Notes under the pieces: generated by a model
Told to the model about the DNA's origin: nothing
Seen by the model: the letters and a program-made list of their open reading frames with translations, nothing else
Databases searched by the model: none
Assembly (NCBI GenBank): GCA_021014945.1
Contig: MU266596.1
Location: 1-35,612 of the forward strand
Length of the DNA: 35,612 nt
Direction of reading: 5' to 3'
DNA from: Leucogyrophana mollusca
Taxonomy: Eukaryota > Basidiomycota > Agaricomycetes > Boletales
Made by a program: the position numbers and the translations under genes
Shown: one piece after another, positions 18,903 to 29,200 of the stretch
How the letters are laid out: each line of letters starts with the position of its first letter
Position numbering within the stretch: position 1 is the first letter of the stretch

Positions 18903-19994
18903 ATGCAGCTCGCTTTCACTTCAATCATGGCTCTTGCCGTCGCTGTTGCAAGCGTCCAGGCTTTGCCTGCACAGGAAAAACGTGAGCTGAACGTGGTTGT
19001 TGATCTCTGGTACCACTGACGATAATGAGCTTCAGGCGAGCCCATCGATTTGGTCAGTCACTTTGTAATACACTTACCTGTGTGCGGCTTTGGACTGATT
19101 CTCCGCGGTGTCTCATACAGGTGGTCAGTTCTTTTTTGACACTTTAAGAAATGTCTTGTGCAGCAGCCTGACTTTCGTCGTGTCTCATCTAGTTCGGAGT
19201 GAGTCACTTGCCAGAACTGATATATTTACCTAGCACGGAAAGCTGATTGTCCATCTTCTAATATAGTACGATATCGCCAAAGAAGAATCTAGTGTTGTGG
19301 ACACCGTCGAGAAGCGTAAGTTGAACATTCTTATCAGTCTTTGCTACCTCGCTGACAATGGTGACCTTCAGGTGCGCCAATCATGGTCAGTCAATTTCAT
19401 ACCCGGGTATTGTCTTGTGCTAAAAACAGTTTCCCGGCGCCTCACACAATACAGCCCCCCGTGCGTAGCATCATGGCTCTTTCGCGTTTTCTTTTCCAGC
19501 AAACTGATTTTCCCCATTTCCGAATATAGGTTGGTGTGAGTCACTTAAGTACCCTGAATTATTTGTGCGGCGGACTCATTCGCCGCCTCGCATTGTAGTA
19601 CTTCATAGCAAAGGACGAGTCTGAGAATGCGGAGGGCACCACCGTCGAGAAGCGTAGGTTGAGCACCTTTATCAGTTTCTGCTACCCCGCTAACAATGGT
19701 GTCCCTCAGGTGCGCCAATAATGGTCAGTCGATTGTCAGATACCGGGTAGTGTCTTGTGCTAAAAACAGTTTTCCGACGCTTCCCGCAATACAGCCCCCT
19801 GTGCGTAGCATCCTAGCTCCTCCGCGTTTTTGTTTTGCAGCGAACTAATTCTCGCCGTTTCGCGATATAGGTTGGTGTGAGTCACTTCAGCATACCTTAA
19901 ATTATTGTGCGACAGACTCATTTTCCGACTCGCATTGTAGTACTTCGTGGCCGAGGGCGATTCTGAGAACGCGGAAGCCTCCCCCAAGATGTAA
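18903..19994 (+). CDS. Precursor D: Kex2-repeat precursor with YDI, YFI and YFV cores
   Basis: Modelled exons 18903-18981, 19036-19052, 19121-19123, 19193-19198, 19267-19315, 19372-19385, 19455-19460, 19530-19535, 19599-19653, 19710-19723, 19795-19800, 19871-19876 and 19941-19994 close to 104 residues. After a signal peptide ending ALPAQEK, three units follow: EPIDLVFGYDIAKEES... to VEKR; APIMPPVGYFIAKDES... to VEKR; and APIMPPVGYFVAEGDS ending PKM and a stop at 19992. All three have eight residues between KR and Tyr if the 3- and 6-nt exons are used. All introns are 55-71 nt. It is the most complete of the short precursors and sits beside intact But2-like and UstYa-like genes, so it is the best candidate for a working precursor in this window. 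Confidence 0.8.
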
Positions 19995-20520
19995 TCGAGG
20001 TGAGCATTATTACGGTCAGGCAACTTGTCTTGGGCTGTTTCTCACCTAGCTTCATCGGTAGTCTTCGCTCGAGCCCAAGTTCATGCTTGTGGCATCTGGG
20101 TATTTAAAACATTTGTGCTCTAATGTTTGTTGTAGGAGCAGTTGAGAATGTAATCTTTGTGCTTGTATGAACGCTTATGTTAGAGGGTACTGGAGGCTGA
20201 ATGACCTTAAGTACGAGGGACGTGCTTGACATGTGGTATGAGTTCTCTCACTACACAAGTCTCGGGAGTCCCTTCGCCGTAATTGACAGGAAACACACAA
20301 CCTGACGCCACCCGAGGCACCTTGACAGCCGCAGCGTGTACTACCAGACGTACTGAATTATTGAACGACTTTAATGACCATGACACCTGGGGGATTTTCC
20401 AGATTTGACACTGAGAGTGCGTGTTGAGGCAGGACAATATGATGGGCAAGAAAATAGACTGTTTCGTGAACGGACGAAATTTTACATGGGACACCCTCGA
20501 AATTAAACGCCTCCTGTCCA
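19995..20520 (+). repeat. 3' flank of precursor D and intergenic tail
   Basis: Bases up to about 20275 match the precursor 3' flank (CTCGAGCCCAAGTTCATGCTT, GTAATCTTTGTGCTTG, TTGACATGTGGTATGAGTT; longest shared run under 20). The rest is the 3' side of the But2-like gene and matches 5.3-5.45 kb (ACCTGGGGGA, TTGACACTGAG). No gene is seen. Confidence 0.6.
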
Positions 20521-21501
20521 TTAAGCAAGGACCGCCACATCGAACGCTGTCAGAACTAAAATTCACTGCCTGGATGCCCCGAAGATAAAGAGGTGAGTTA
20601 CCTAGCGCGGGATCCGACATAATCTGCTGGAAGCTCAGCTTGCAGTCGCTACACGCGACCTCAAAGGCGATCTGACTATCGCCGCCACAATCAAACAGCG
20701 GTGTCGGTGGTCTGAGCTCCATCCCGTCGCGATAGTCTTCGGGGTTAGAGACCTCGGGAGGAGGGGCGAAGTTCACGGTCCCCATGAGCGACTGACGTGG
20801 TGGTCGGGTGTTCCAGCTCAGGGCTGCCGGTAACGCTGAATACGACACATTCCAAATCTCGATTGCGTTGACGTTTCCTTCGGCTACGTAAGTCTTGTTG
20901 CTGGACTGAAGCTTAGCAGGAGTAGGGACCGGCGCGAAGACATAGCAGGTGCTGTTCGCGGGGTTCTTCATGTGAAAGCGGTAGAACATGGAATCCTGCA
21001 AGACGTTGCCCAAGCGGATTCATCAAATATGGGGTAAATCGACGTACTGATGGGCTGAGCGTCACCGACTGCGACGTGGTGTACATGCGATCTGGGTCTG
21101 CAGCATTGGCGCGCACGATGTAAGGAGGGAACCAAGCCTTGGGTGCTGTTCGATGCGTCAGTCCAGTCTACTCGACGAAGAATATAAGCATACTCACCAG
21201 ATTTGAGCTTCCCGGCGTCGGCAAGATGGTTCAGGTTAGGGTACGGCGTCACTTTCCGCAATGACGCGACAAACTTTGGATCAGAAACGTTGAGGAAAGA
21301 GGAAAGTTCGGAAGCGCTGCTGAAGTGCAACAATACCGCCACTAGGACCGAGACAAGAGACGCCATGGACGTCAACCAAAGAATGGCAGGGGGTGATTGG
21401 TGTTTTTCCTCGATGAAACGTTCTGGCGAGATACCTTCGTCATCGGGCCCGCCAAGAAGAGGCAAGTAAGAGTGATGATGAGTCCTTTGTACTGAACTCA
21501 T
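20521..21501 (-). CDS. Membrane-anchored protein with But2-like C-terminal region (copy B)
   Basis: Four exons (21501-21198, 21145-21048, 20995-20602, 20546-20521) match copy A exon for exon and give 273 residues. The same layout is present: HSYLPLLGGPDDEG, one membrane segment (WLTSMASLVSVLVAVLLHF), then FVASLRKVTPYPNL, NSTCYVFAPVPTPA, LSWNTRPPRQSLMGTVNFAP and LFDCGG...CSDCKLSF. The intron between exons 1 and 2 is 52 nt here and 51 nt in copy A, with preserved phase. It converges on precursor D and lies about 340 bases from the UstYa-like gene on the same strand. Both copies are intact, which argues for selection. Function unknown; But2-like naming is tentative. Confidence 0.82.
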
Positions 21502-21841
21502 GGGGATGCGTTGAATTTGGTGGACGATGGAAGCGCTCGCGATAAAATTTTATAATCTTTTGCAGCGTCGGAAGAACCTGACGAACTCCAACTCGTAGTC
21601 CATTTTGAGGAGAGCGCGTAAATATGTGGTTGGCCATCAAAAAGCCCCAGATCAACTATCGGCACTGTAACTGACCCAGGCCCACACTGCAGAGCACGTG
21701 ATGTACTCACGTGCTTCGTTCACGTTGGTGCTCCAGGAGTTCAAGTCAGTACTTACTAGTACTCCTTAGCCGCGAGGTTCATTGAATACATGCAGCACAA
21801 TTACTCAATTACTGTTATCGTATTCCGGGAAGTCATGCGTC
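21502..21841. other. Intergenic region between But2-like B and the UstYa-like gene
   Basis: 340 bases upstream of But2-like copy B and downstream of the UstYa-like gene, both on the minus strand. No gene or clear motif was recognised. Confidence 0.45.
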
Positions 21842-22558
21842 TCAGGCGCTCGTACGGTTCCACACCTCGCCCATCTGATTTTCCCGCACGAAATCGTACA
21901 CTTTCTCCCAGTCCCGACAAACATGTACGACGCCGACACCATCCGTTCCTACCAATTTTCCACTATCGTCTACATTCAAAGGATCGAGTGTCGTATCACT
22001 CGCACAGAGAATAGCCTGGCGCATGAGGTTGAGACAATGGTGCGTGTGGGGATTCGCACTGTCCTTCTCGATGACGGCCTTGCGGATCATTTGTAGGCAG
22101 TGCATTTGGTGGAACATGCTGACGCCGAATGCACGACCTGAGATCCTACTTGAGCGACCCGAATTGCACAAGAGTGCACACGCACCTTGTTTTCCTAGCC
22201 TCACAAAGCCTTTAGCGCGCGGAAACAGGTCTGTGGTTCGCCACTCTGCCCAGGCCTCTGTGTTGGATATCCCGAATTTTCCAGTGTCTTCGATTTTGAG
22301 AGCAATCCGTGGCAGGTGTATTGGCAGGCTGGCTGGGTGGTCGTCGCCGATATAGCCTAGACCGATTCAACCTCAGTGGTACGTAGAGTACCAGTTAAGT
22401 TGTACAGGACACTCACTGTACTCACGATCATCAGTGAAAACACGAGACTCGGCGTTCGCCAACTGGGTGCGTAGACGATGTATGGTGAGTGCGTTTAAGC
22501 AGAGGCAAGCTAGCAGTGCTGACACGGCAAACGACAACACTGCGACTGGTCGCAACAT
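21842..22558 (-). CDS. UstYa-like (DUF3328) RiPP oxidase-type protein
   Basis: Three exons (22558-22426, 22356-22186, 22137-21842) close to 199 residues, the usual size of the family. Residues ~5-25 form one membrane segment (VAVLSFAVSALLACLCL). The YIGDDHP-type motif begins exon 2, followed by EAWAEW. Two HxxHC motifs follow, HQMHC (111-115) and HTHHC (132-136), in the contexts MFHQMHCLQMIRK and HHCLNLMRQAILC. The C-terminal block is GVGVVHVCRDWEKVYDFV. In ascomycete dikaritin pathways UstYa proteins are membrane-associated, probably metal-dependent oxidases that cyclise tyrosine-containing cores. Here it lies next to four Tyr-x-Ile precursors, which supports the same role by inference. It is the only intact copy in the window. 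Confidence 0.92.
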
Positions 22559-23529
22559 GTTAATTGACCACTGAGTTGAACGGAGCAGGTCATGAATGGC
22601 AACATAGCGATCCTATTAGTGTTTAGCCACATATCGGAATGTTTATTTCGAATTGTCTCCGCCTAACTTTTCTCAGATGCTTTCTAACGAGGACCTCCGG
22701 GGCAGTAGTCCACGTTGTTCTGCCTGCTTCTAGTTGTTGTCAAGTCATCGCAAGCACTATAGGTGACTGATGGCACAGTTGGAGACGCGACGGCGGACCG
22801 CGCCCCACATGGTCTAACACTCTATGATAATGGAGCGAACTGTTGAAGCATGTGGTCCTTGCTCGGGACGCTCGGGATCAATGTGGATCATTAACGCTAG
22901 TCCACGAGCGCCCCGTGATGGCTGTTGATGGACGCATTTGCCGCGGAACAATCGAGAGGTATGTGGTACGAACAATTTGTATTGCAGACAGCTGGTTAAA
23001 CCCTCCTCGTCACGCGTTACCCCTCAACGTCAACGCCTTATGCTACGACCCGACGATCCTCCGTCGAGCTAACTCAACAAGATCCTGTCCATCGTGGATC
23101 GGGATGCTCGTATCTCGTCTTTCCATCACCGCGAGTCTTCCAGTCCGCTCATGAGCCTCGCCGGACATGACAGCCAGCGACCAGTGTATTCGCTTTATGT
23201 ACAATGAACACCCCTCTGAGCTCTTTTGCTGAATTTCCACCCCAGGATTGTGAGACGCCGTCACGCATCATGTATATGGTGGTCGTGAATTGGCTCTGTA
23301 CGAGGTACGTATACGCGGGACAGAGTTGGGTGATTCTTTGGTACCCATCATCAGGGGTACAAGGTCGGAACCGTCGGATGCGGCAGCTGTTCCTTTGCCG
23401 CGTGTTGCGATTGACCAGGCTATACCTTAGGTCTTGAGATCGCAGCCTCTACATGCCATTCATGTGCGGTGACAAAGGGCCTCTATCCTACTGCATCCAG
23501 TTGTCCTCACCGGTAGGGCGGGACCCGCC
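22559..23529. other. Intergenic region without a recognised gene
   Basis: About 970 bases upstream of the UstYa-like gene and downstream of the DUF6533 gene. Short open frames lack support. It presumably includes the UstYa-like promoter. Confidence 0.45.
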
Positions 23530-25072
23530 TCACACATCTGGCAGATGTACACCGGTCGAAAACGTCATAGGTGGTAGAGGCGCGACCGGTGGGCCTCCCG
23601 TACGTATGTGACGATCGACTTTCCGCAGATGAAGCTGCATCCACGAGGCAAGAATCGTCTGCACAACGGCTTCATATCTGATCCGCAAATCCCCCATGAA
23701 TGAGTGGTTTGTTTGACAGGAGTGGGCTGCTTACGTGCCAAGCATGTCACTGTACTCGATCTAGTGGGCCATGATTGGGTGAATCGCTGTCGAGTGGAAC
23801 AGAGCTATGCGAACATACCGGGAGAATGAATACGACGAGGATGTTCGCAAGAGACATAGCTTGTAGGGGGGAGTGAGTTCAGGTCCCAAGGATCTTAACG
23901 TCGCGAGCGCGACTCACCAAACACAATAAGACAATATGTAACACCATCACAGACGAGACTTTGGATGAGCGCGCTCGGGGTGTCACAGAAAAATTTCCGT
24001 ACACGGTACAGCGTGAGGGAGAGGATGACTAGGCGAACAAATCAAACCGTGCTAAGATGTCGGAAATTGAAGAGACAGGTCTTACTGGCTTCAGAAACCA
24101 TGATGACAATGTAACACACGAATATATCGGAGCCCACGACCGACTTATTATAACAGCCATGTATGGGGAAAGGAGGCTCTATGACTGATGATACTCGAGT
24201 TAGTCACGAGCATTGAATGACGGCGGTAGAGCATACACTTTACCAAGGGTAGATAGCGGGCGAGGATGACGATCAGAGATGTGACACTTGCCTGCATAAG
24301 CCCAGCAAGAGCAAGTTTACTATGTGACCATAGTACACTCGAACCGAGCTTACCGCAGAGGTAAAACATGCGATTATGAGAATGACCCTATGACTGTTCC
24401 ATATTGCATAACAGCGCAATGCGAAGATGCCTGCGAGAACTTCATTAGCATGTGTCCGCCGTTTGTACCCGAAGAAGTTGAATATACATTCTGAGCTGGT
24501 GATCCCGATGAGACGCAGTGCTGGAAGTGCGGTTCAGTTGAGTTTTAGACGCAGTGTACGGGTATAGTTTACTTATACTCGCGAAAAAGAGGGGGACACA
24601 CGACTGGAAGCAAACATTTAGCGGTCAAACTCACATGATATTTTCTGGAAACTCACGTCAACGTTAACATAGGTGGATAATGCAGCTGAAGGTCAACACG
24701 CAACCAGACTGAGTGTAACGGGAAAACATTCTACCAGAAACTGCGACGCACCGGAGAGCGACAAGGGGAACATGGCCAAGGGACTATAGCGTACGAGCAC
24801 AAAGAGCACTTTGTCTAAACCCCAACGCTTTTCCTTCCACACGAGAGTGATCTGTCACACGCAATCAATGCGGCACATTCCTCCAATGAAAATACGGATG
24901 CCGGCGGGAACCCACCTCGTCTTCCAAGTTATATAGATAATCACAGACCTTGACACCATCGGACAGATCAGCATGTGATAACGTTTTGCGTCCAAAACAT
25001 ACGTACAAAGAGCGACGCCACAGAAACTGCAGGCCATACATAGCTCCCATGAGATAATGAATCTGGAGCCAT
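23530..25072 (-). CDS. DUF6533-family multi-pass membrane protein
   Basis: Thirteen exons: 25072-25007, 24948-24916, 24851-24752, 24685-24657, 24603-24579, 24520-24488, 24430-24354, 24291-24237, 24193-24086, 24028-23918, 23859-23819, 23754-23735 and 23677-23530. They sum to 846 nt and 281 residues without a stop. The first block is the DUF6533 signature (VASLFVCDYLYNLEDE, then ITLVWKEKRWGLDKVLFVLV). Further hydrophobic segments follow: SSECIFALRCYAIW, VILIIACF, SLIVILARYLPL, FVCYIVIMVSEA and SLANILVVFIL. The usual near-C-terminal motif is present as VVQTILASWMQLHLRKVD. This family is abundant in agaricomycetes and its function is not known. The ATG at 25072 is chosen because it opens the frame into the first membrane segment; an upstream ATG at 25220 cannot be joined in frame. 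Confidence 0.8.
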
Positions 25073-25514
25073 TCAGAGGAATGGCGTACCTTGAAAGTAC
25101 TATCAAATAGACCATTTCACTAACAATGAGCGGACTGCATCAGGACCGCATGATTAAATTTATAGTACTCACATTCGTCAGCAGTCGTGCAACAAGCTCT
25201 GAGTCGATCTCAGGATCCATTGCTCTTACTACGAGAATGAAGGTGAAGTCGATGCAACAGGTGGGCCGTCGCAAATAAAGGAAACGAAAGAGCCTGGCTG
25301 GTCTGTTAGCACACCAGCAAGAAGTTATACATACGATCCACAGCGCTTCCTTGGCAGTGCATGGCACAGACCCATCCGACATGATCGGTCCGTCAAAGTG
25401 CACTGCAGCTGCAAGTTATGCGGTGGTGCAAGGATAAATATACTAGCCATCACTTCAGACACGTTAATTACACGTCGGCAAGGCAGCCTTGCGCACCAAA
25501 CTGCCTTCCCTCAT
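25073..25514. other. Upstream region of the DUF6533 gene
   Basis: A minus-strand open frame here (with MDPEIDSELVARLL) looks superficially like a leader exon but does not splice in frame to the downstream gene. Treated as promoter or 5' UTR. Confidence 0.4.
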
Positions 25515-25560
25515 CAATGCACACTTGAGGCTTGATGCATCAAGCCTCAAGTGTGCATTG
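25515..25560. repeat. Perfect 46-bp palindrome
   Basis: Two 23-base arms with no spacer: each arm reads CAATGCACACTTGAGGCTTG then ATG, and the second arm is its exact complement, centred on ATGCAT. The bases just outside do not pair. It lies in non-coding sequence between the DUF6533 and kinase genes. It could extrude a hairpin or cruciform, mark an old inversion or transposon footprint, or reflect an assembly join. Confidence 0.95.
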
Positions 25561-26245
25561 GGGATCGAGCCTGTGATCTGGCATCAGTCTCGGATCTCGA
25601 TGGGAAAGAAGAGTCTGAATTGTCCAACTTTTCGGGGACAACTCACTGCGTACTGAAACGGCAAGTTGAACAACTTCGGCCGTTGCCTGCAACCTGGAGA
25701 CGACTTCAAGTTTTGGTGACACTACATAAGGACTTTTGGCACCGACCGCCTAGTAGCGATGGTACGTATGGTGGAGCTTTTTGGGGCCTATCACAAGATC
25801 GTGCGGGAAATGGTATTTCTGACAAGATGAAGAAACTCCAATCACGCCTAAAGTGTGAATGGCGCTATGCGGGCAACTTGGGCCACTCTGGCTACTGATT
25901 CACTGGCGGGCACAGGACACGCCGAAGGCCGCTAACATGGCCCCTGGCTTTTCTCAGCAGGAAAGTTCTCAAGGAATATTTATTTAGCGCTTTTTATGGT
26001 AATACTTGGTTTCTATTGTACACACCAGCTCGTCGCAGGTATCATATGAAGATGGGTAACAAATCTGGAGCAAACTCGTCCAAGAAAGATGCAAGAAATA
26101 GGGATATCGTTGATTTAATGTACAACAGCGAGATTATGGTTCGGTAAAACGAAATGGATGTCCAAGATGGTATGCGGGCGGATAAGGAGGTATAAAGAAT
26201 GAAAAACGACGAACGAAAATATGATGCAAAAGGGTTGCTCCTATC
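25561..26245. other. Intergenic region 3' of the kinase gene
   Basis: About 685 bases without a recognised gene. A plus-strand open frame at 25551-25898 starts inside the palindrome and has no domain signal. Confidence 0.4.
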
Positions 26246-29200
26246 CTACAACGAAGTTGGTTCGTCGATATCGGGTTTGAACCTCAGCCGCGCGAGGAGG
26301 AGCGTATCCCATTTGCTCGAGGATACGTTACCCCCACTGCTTTCCGAGATCTTGCTCGCAAATACGGCCTTCCCGGGAATCTCCTCGTGGTATGACGGAC
26401 CCCCCTCGTCGGACGGGAACTCCGAGTCGGTAGTGAACGTCCCCCAGGCCCGTCCGGCTTTCGAAGGCGAGTAAACATTGAAATGGGCCTGCCCATCTGG
26501 GTGGTTGTGGCTCACGAACAGCGCGTAATCGGGGGCGTCGAGCGTTCCAATCACTGATAACGATGGTAAGTCAGCGTGCGCGGAAATAGAGGGGTTTAAC
26601 ACGTACCAACAAAGATATCCTCCTTCTGGATTGGGTGCTCCGGTGCGTACTGTTGCAGGATCGCATCCACATTATGCCTAAACCACTTCTTCGCCGGGTC
26701 GAGGTTATCGACATAGCGGTACATAGTCGTCTCAGCACATATATACGCCGTCTTGTGCCCAGCGCGAAGCGGGAACGAGTAACGCCGGCTCACGCTCTCC
26801 CTATACCAAAAGAAATCAGTTGCAGACGTACGAGCGAAACGGGACCGAGCAAACGCACGAATAAGACCCATCCCCCTTGAGCTTGAATGTCAAAAACCCT
26901 GAAAGCGCGTCGAGGAACCCCCGTTGCGCAACGTTCCGTTTGTTCTGGGTCTTCTGCTTCTCGAGATTGAAGTCCCCGTACCCGCGTAACGAAGGCATGC
27001 CCTTCAGCTTGCCGCCCGACGTCTTGTATGGATCCAAAGCGTTAAAGAGCGTTATGAACTCGCCCTTGGGCTTCGAGAGGTACCCCACAGCGCCAAGAGA
27101 CACATGCGAGGGAGACCACAGGGGCAGCGTCACTATACACCATCCAAATCAGTGTCAAGTCCCGGGCAGAGGGGAGGAAGAAATACGAACGCGAATGGTG
27201 GAACTCATGCGTATGCCTCGCCAAGATCCTATACCTCCTCTCGTTCCTTCCCTCCGCCAGCCTCTCATTCGCCGGCGGCGGCGAGTCGTACCCCGCATAG
27301 TCCACCCCATGGTGGTGATGATGCAAATCTGCCCGGCTCTCGTGCGGACTGGACGTGAACAGCGACGACGCGCTGCTCCCCGTCCCGCTGCCCTCGCTCG
27401 GCATAGACGACTGGCGCGAAGGCGTGTACAGCACCGGCATCGGCATCTCCATCGGCCCCGAATCTTGCGAGTGCCCGTGTCCCGGGTGCGTGTGCCGGTG
27501 CGTTGGCACCACCGGGCGGAACGGAACAAGGCGGTGGCTCGACAAGGACGAGGACGAATCGACCACATGGTGCACGTCCTCGCCAAATTCCGCACTATCG
27601 GGCGTGATCTCCGACGCGGTCTCGTAGAACCTGTCCGAGGGAGACGACGACGTCGCGGCATCCCACTCCTCGTTTTCCTCGAGCACCTCAGTCTGGGGAG
27701 ACATCCCCGGCCCAAGCAGCAGCCCGGGACGCATATCGGGCGACGCCTGCGTCCGCGTCGCCCATTCTGGCTGCTCCCAGAGCTCGCTGAAGGGTGGGAG
27801 CGGGCTGTCTTCGATGCCTCCTGAGCCGAGGCGCTTGCGGATCTGCTTGAGAGAAGCGGCGATTTGCTTAAATGTCGGACGGGCGGAAGGCGAACGGGCC
27901 CAGCAGGACTCGATGAGTGTCGTGACAGCAGCGGTGCATCGCGTCTTAGGGAGCGAAGGGCGCTTGTCTTGGTCTGTCATGCAAGGTCAGCACGATCAAT
28001 GGCACAACACAAAAGGAAAGGAAGAGACGCACCGACGACAAGGTGCGCAACAGTCGTATCATCGAGCAACGCCCAGGGCAAATCACCCATACCCAGAATC
28101 TCAACACAGCAGATCGCAAAAGCATACACATCAACAGCTGCAGTGAGCCTATTATCGCCCTCGAGCAACTCGGGTGCCTGCCAGCGAAGTGTGCCGCCTA
28201 CAAAAGCAAGTAGAAAGCAGAAAGTCCACATCAGCACAATCCTGCTCGATTGCCAAACGGCGAGGGAGCACTCACGAGGCAAGGGCGTCCCGCTCAGCCG
28301 ATACGCCTCCGACTTCATCTCGCTCTGCCCGAAGTCGGAAAGGACACACCGCCCAGTCTCATCGACGAGCACGTTCGCAGCCTACAAACACATCTACCAT
28401 CAGCACCAAAACACCAATCACCGATCACAAACACAAAGACCACGCACCTTCAAATCCCCATGCAACACCCCCTGACCATGCAAGTACTCCATCCCCTTCG
28501 CAATCTGGTGCATGCATCTCACAAGATCGACCTCCTCCGCGCCCGCCGCAGACCCCACGCCCAGACTCCCCCCACTAATCGCCCGCCTCCTCACCTCCAC
28601 CGGAGCCCCGCCGCCACCGCCCATCCCCAACCCCCCACTGACACCGCCCATCCCAAACACACTCCGCCCCCGCTCCATCATCTCGCCCCGCCCCCCGCCC
28701 CGCTCCTTCGCGGCCTTGAGCCACCCAACGAGCGCGCCCCCAACGCAGTACCGGCTCACGAAGAACCACGGGCGCTCGCCCGCGGCGCTGCTCGCGCCAT
28801 AGAGGCGCAGGACGTTCGGGTGCCTGAGCCCGCGCCAGATCTCGACCTCGCGCGTGAATATCGACCGCGGGGTCGTCGGCGCGAGGACCTTGATAGCGAC
28901 GGCGTGTGCGCGCCAGCGCCCCAGATAGACGTCGGAAAAGAAACCGATCCCGATCTTGCGTGTGCGGTCGACTTCGTAGCTGTGCGAGGGGTGGGGTGAG
29001 TAAGGGGAAGGGGAAGGGGCGAGGTAAAGGAAACTCACCGCGTGATCGTCCAGCTGGGCAGATCCCATGGCACAGCGGCGTCCTCGTCCCCAGCAATGCT
29101 CGCCTTCCGTGCCGCGACACTACTCAGCCTCGTCATCGCATCAATCCCGCTCTCCATAAACTCGCGATCAAGCGTGTCCCTCCGCGGCACAACGACTCTT

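Larger units (their letters stand above)
15619..20280 (+). repeat. Tandem segmental duplication, copy 2
   Basis: Second copy of the block at 11130-15608, with the same element order. It ends in precursor D instead of C. The But2-like and UstYa-like intact genes follow immediately. Confidence 0.8.

Noticed and set aside
25173..25220. Leader exon MDPEIDSELVARLL for the DUF6533 gene
   Set aside because: No acceptor joins it in frame to the first membrane segment, whereas the ATG at 25072 opens that exon directly.
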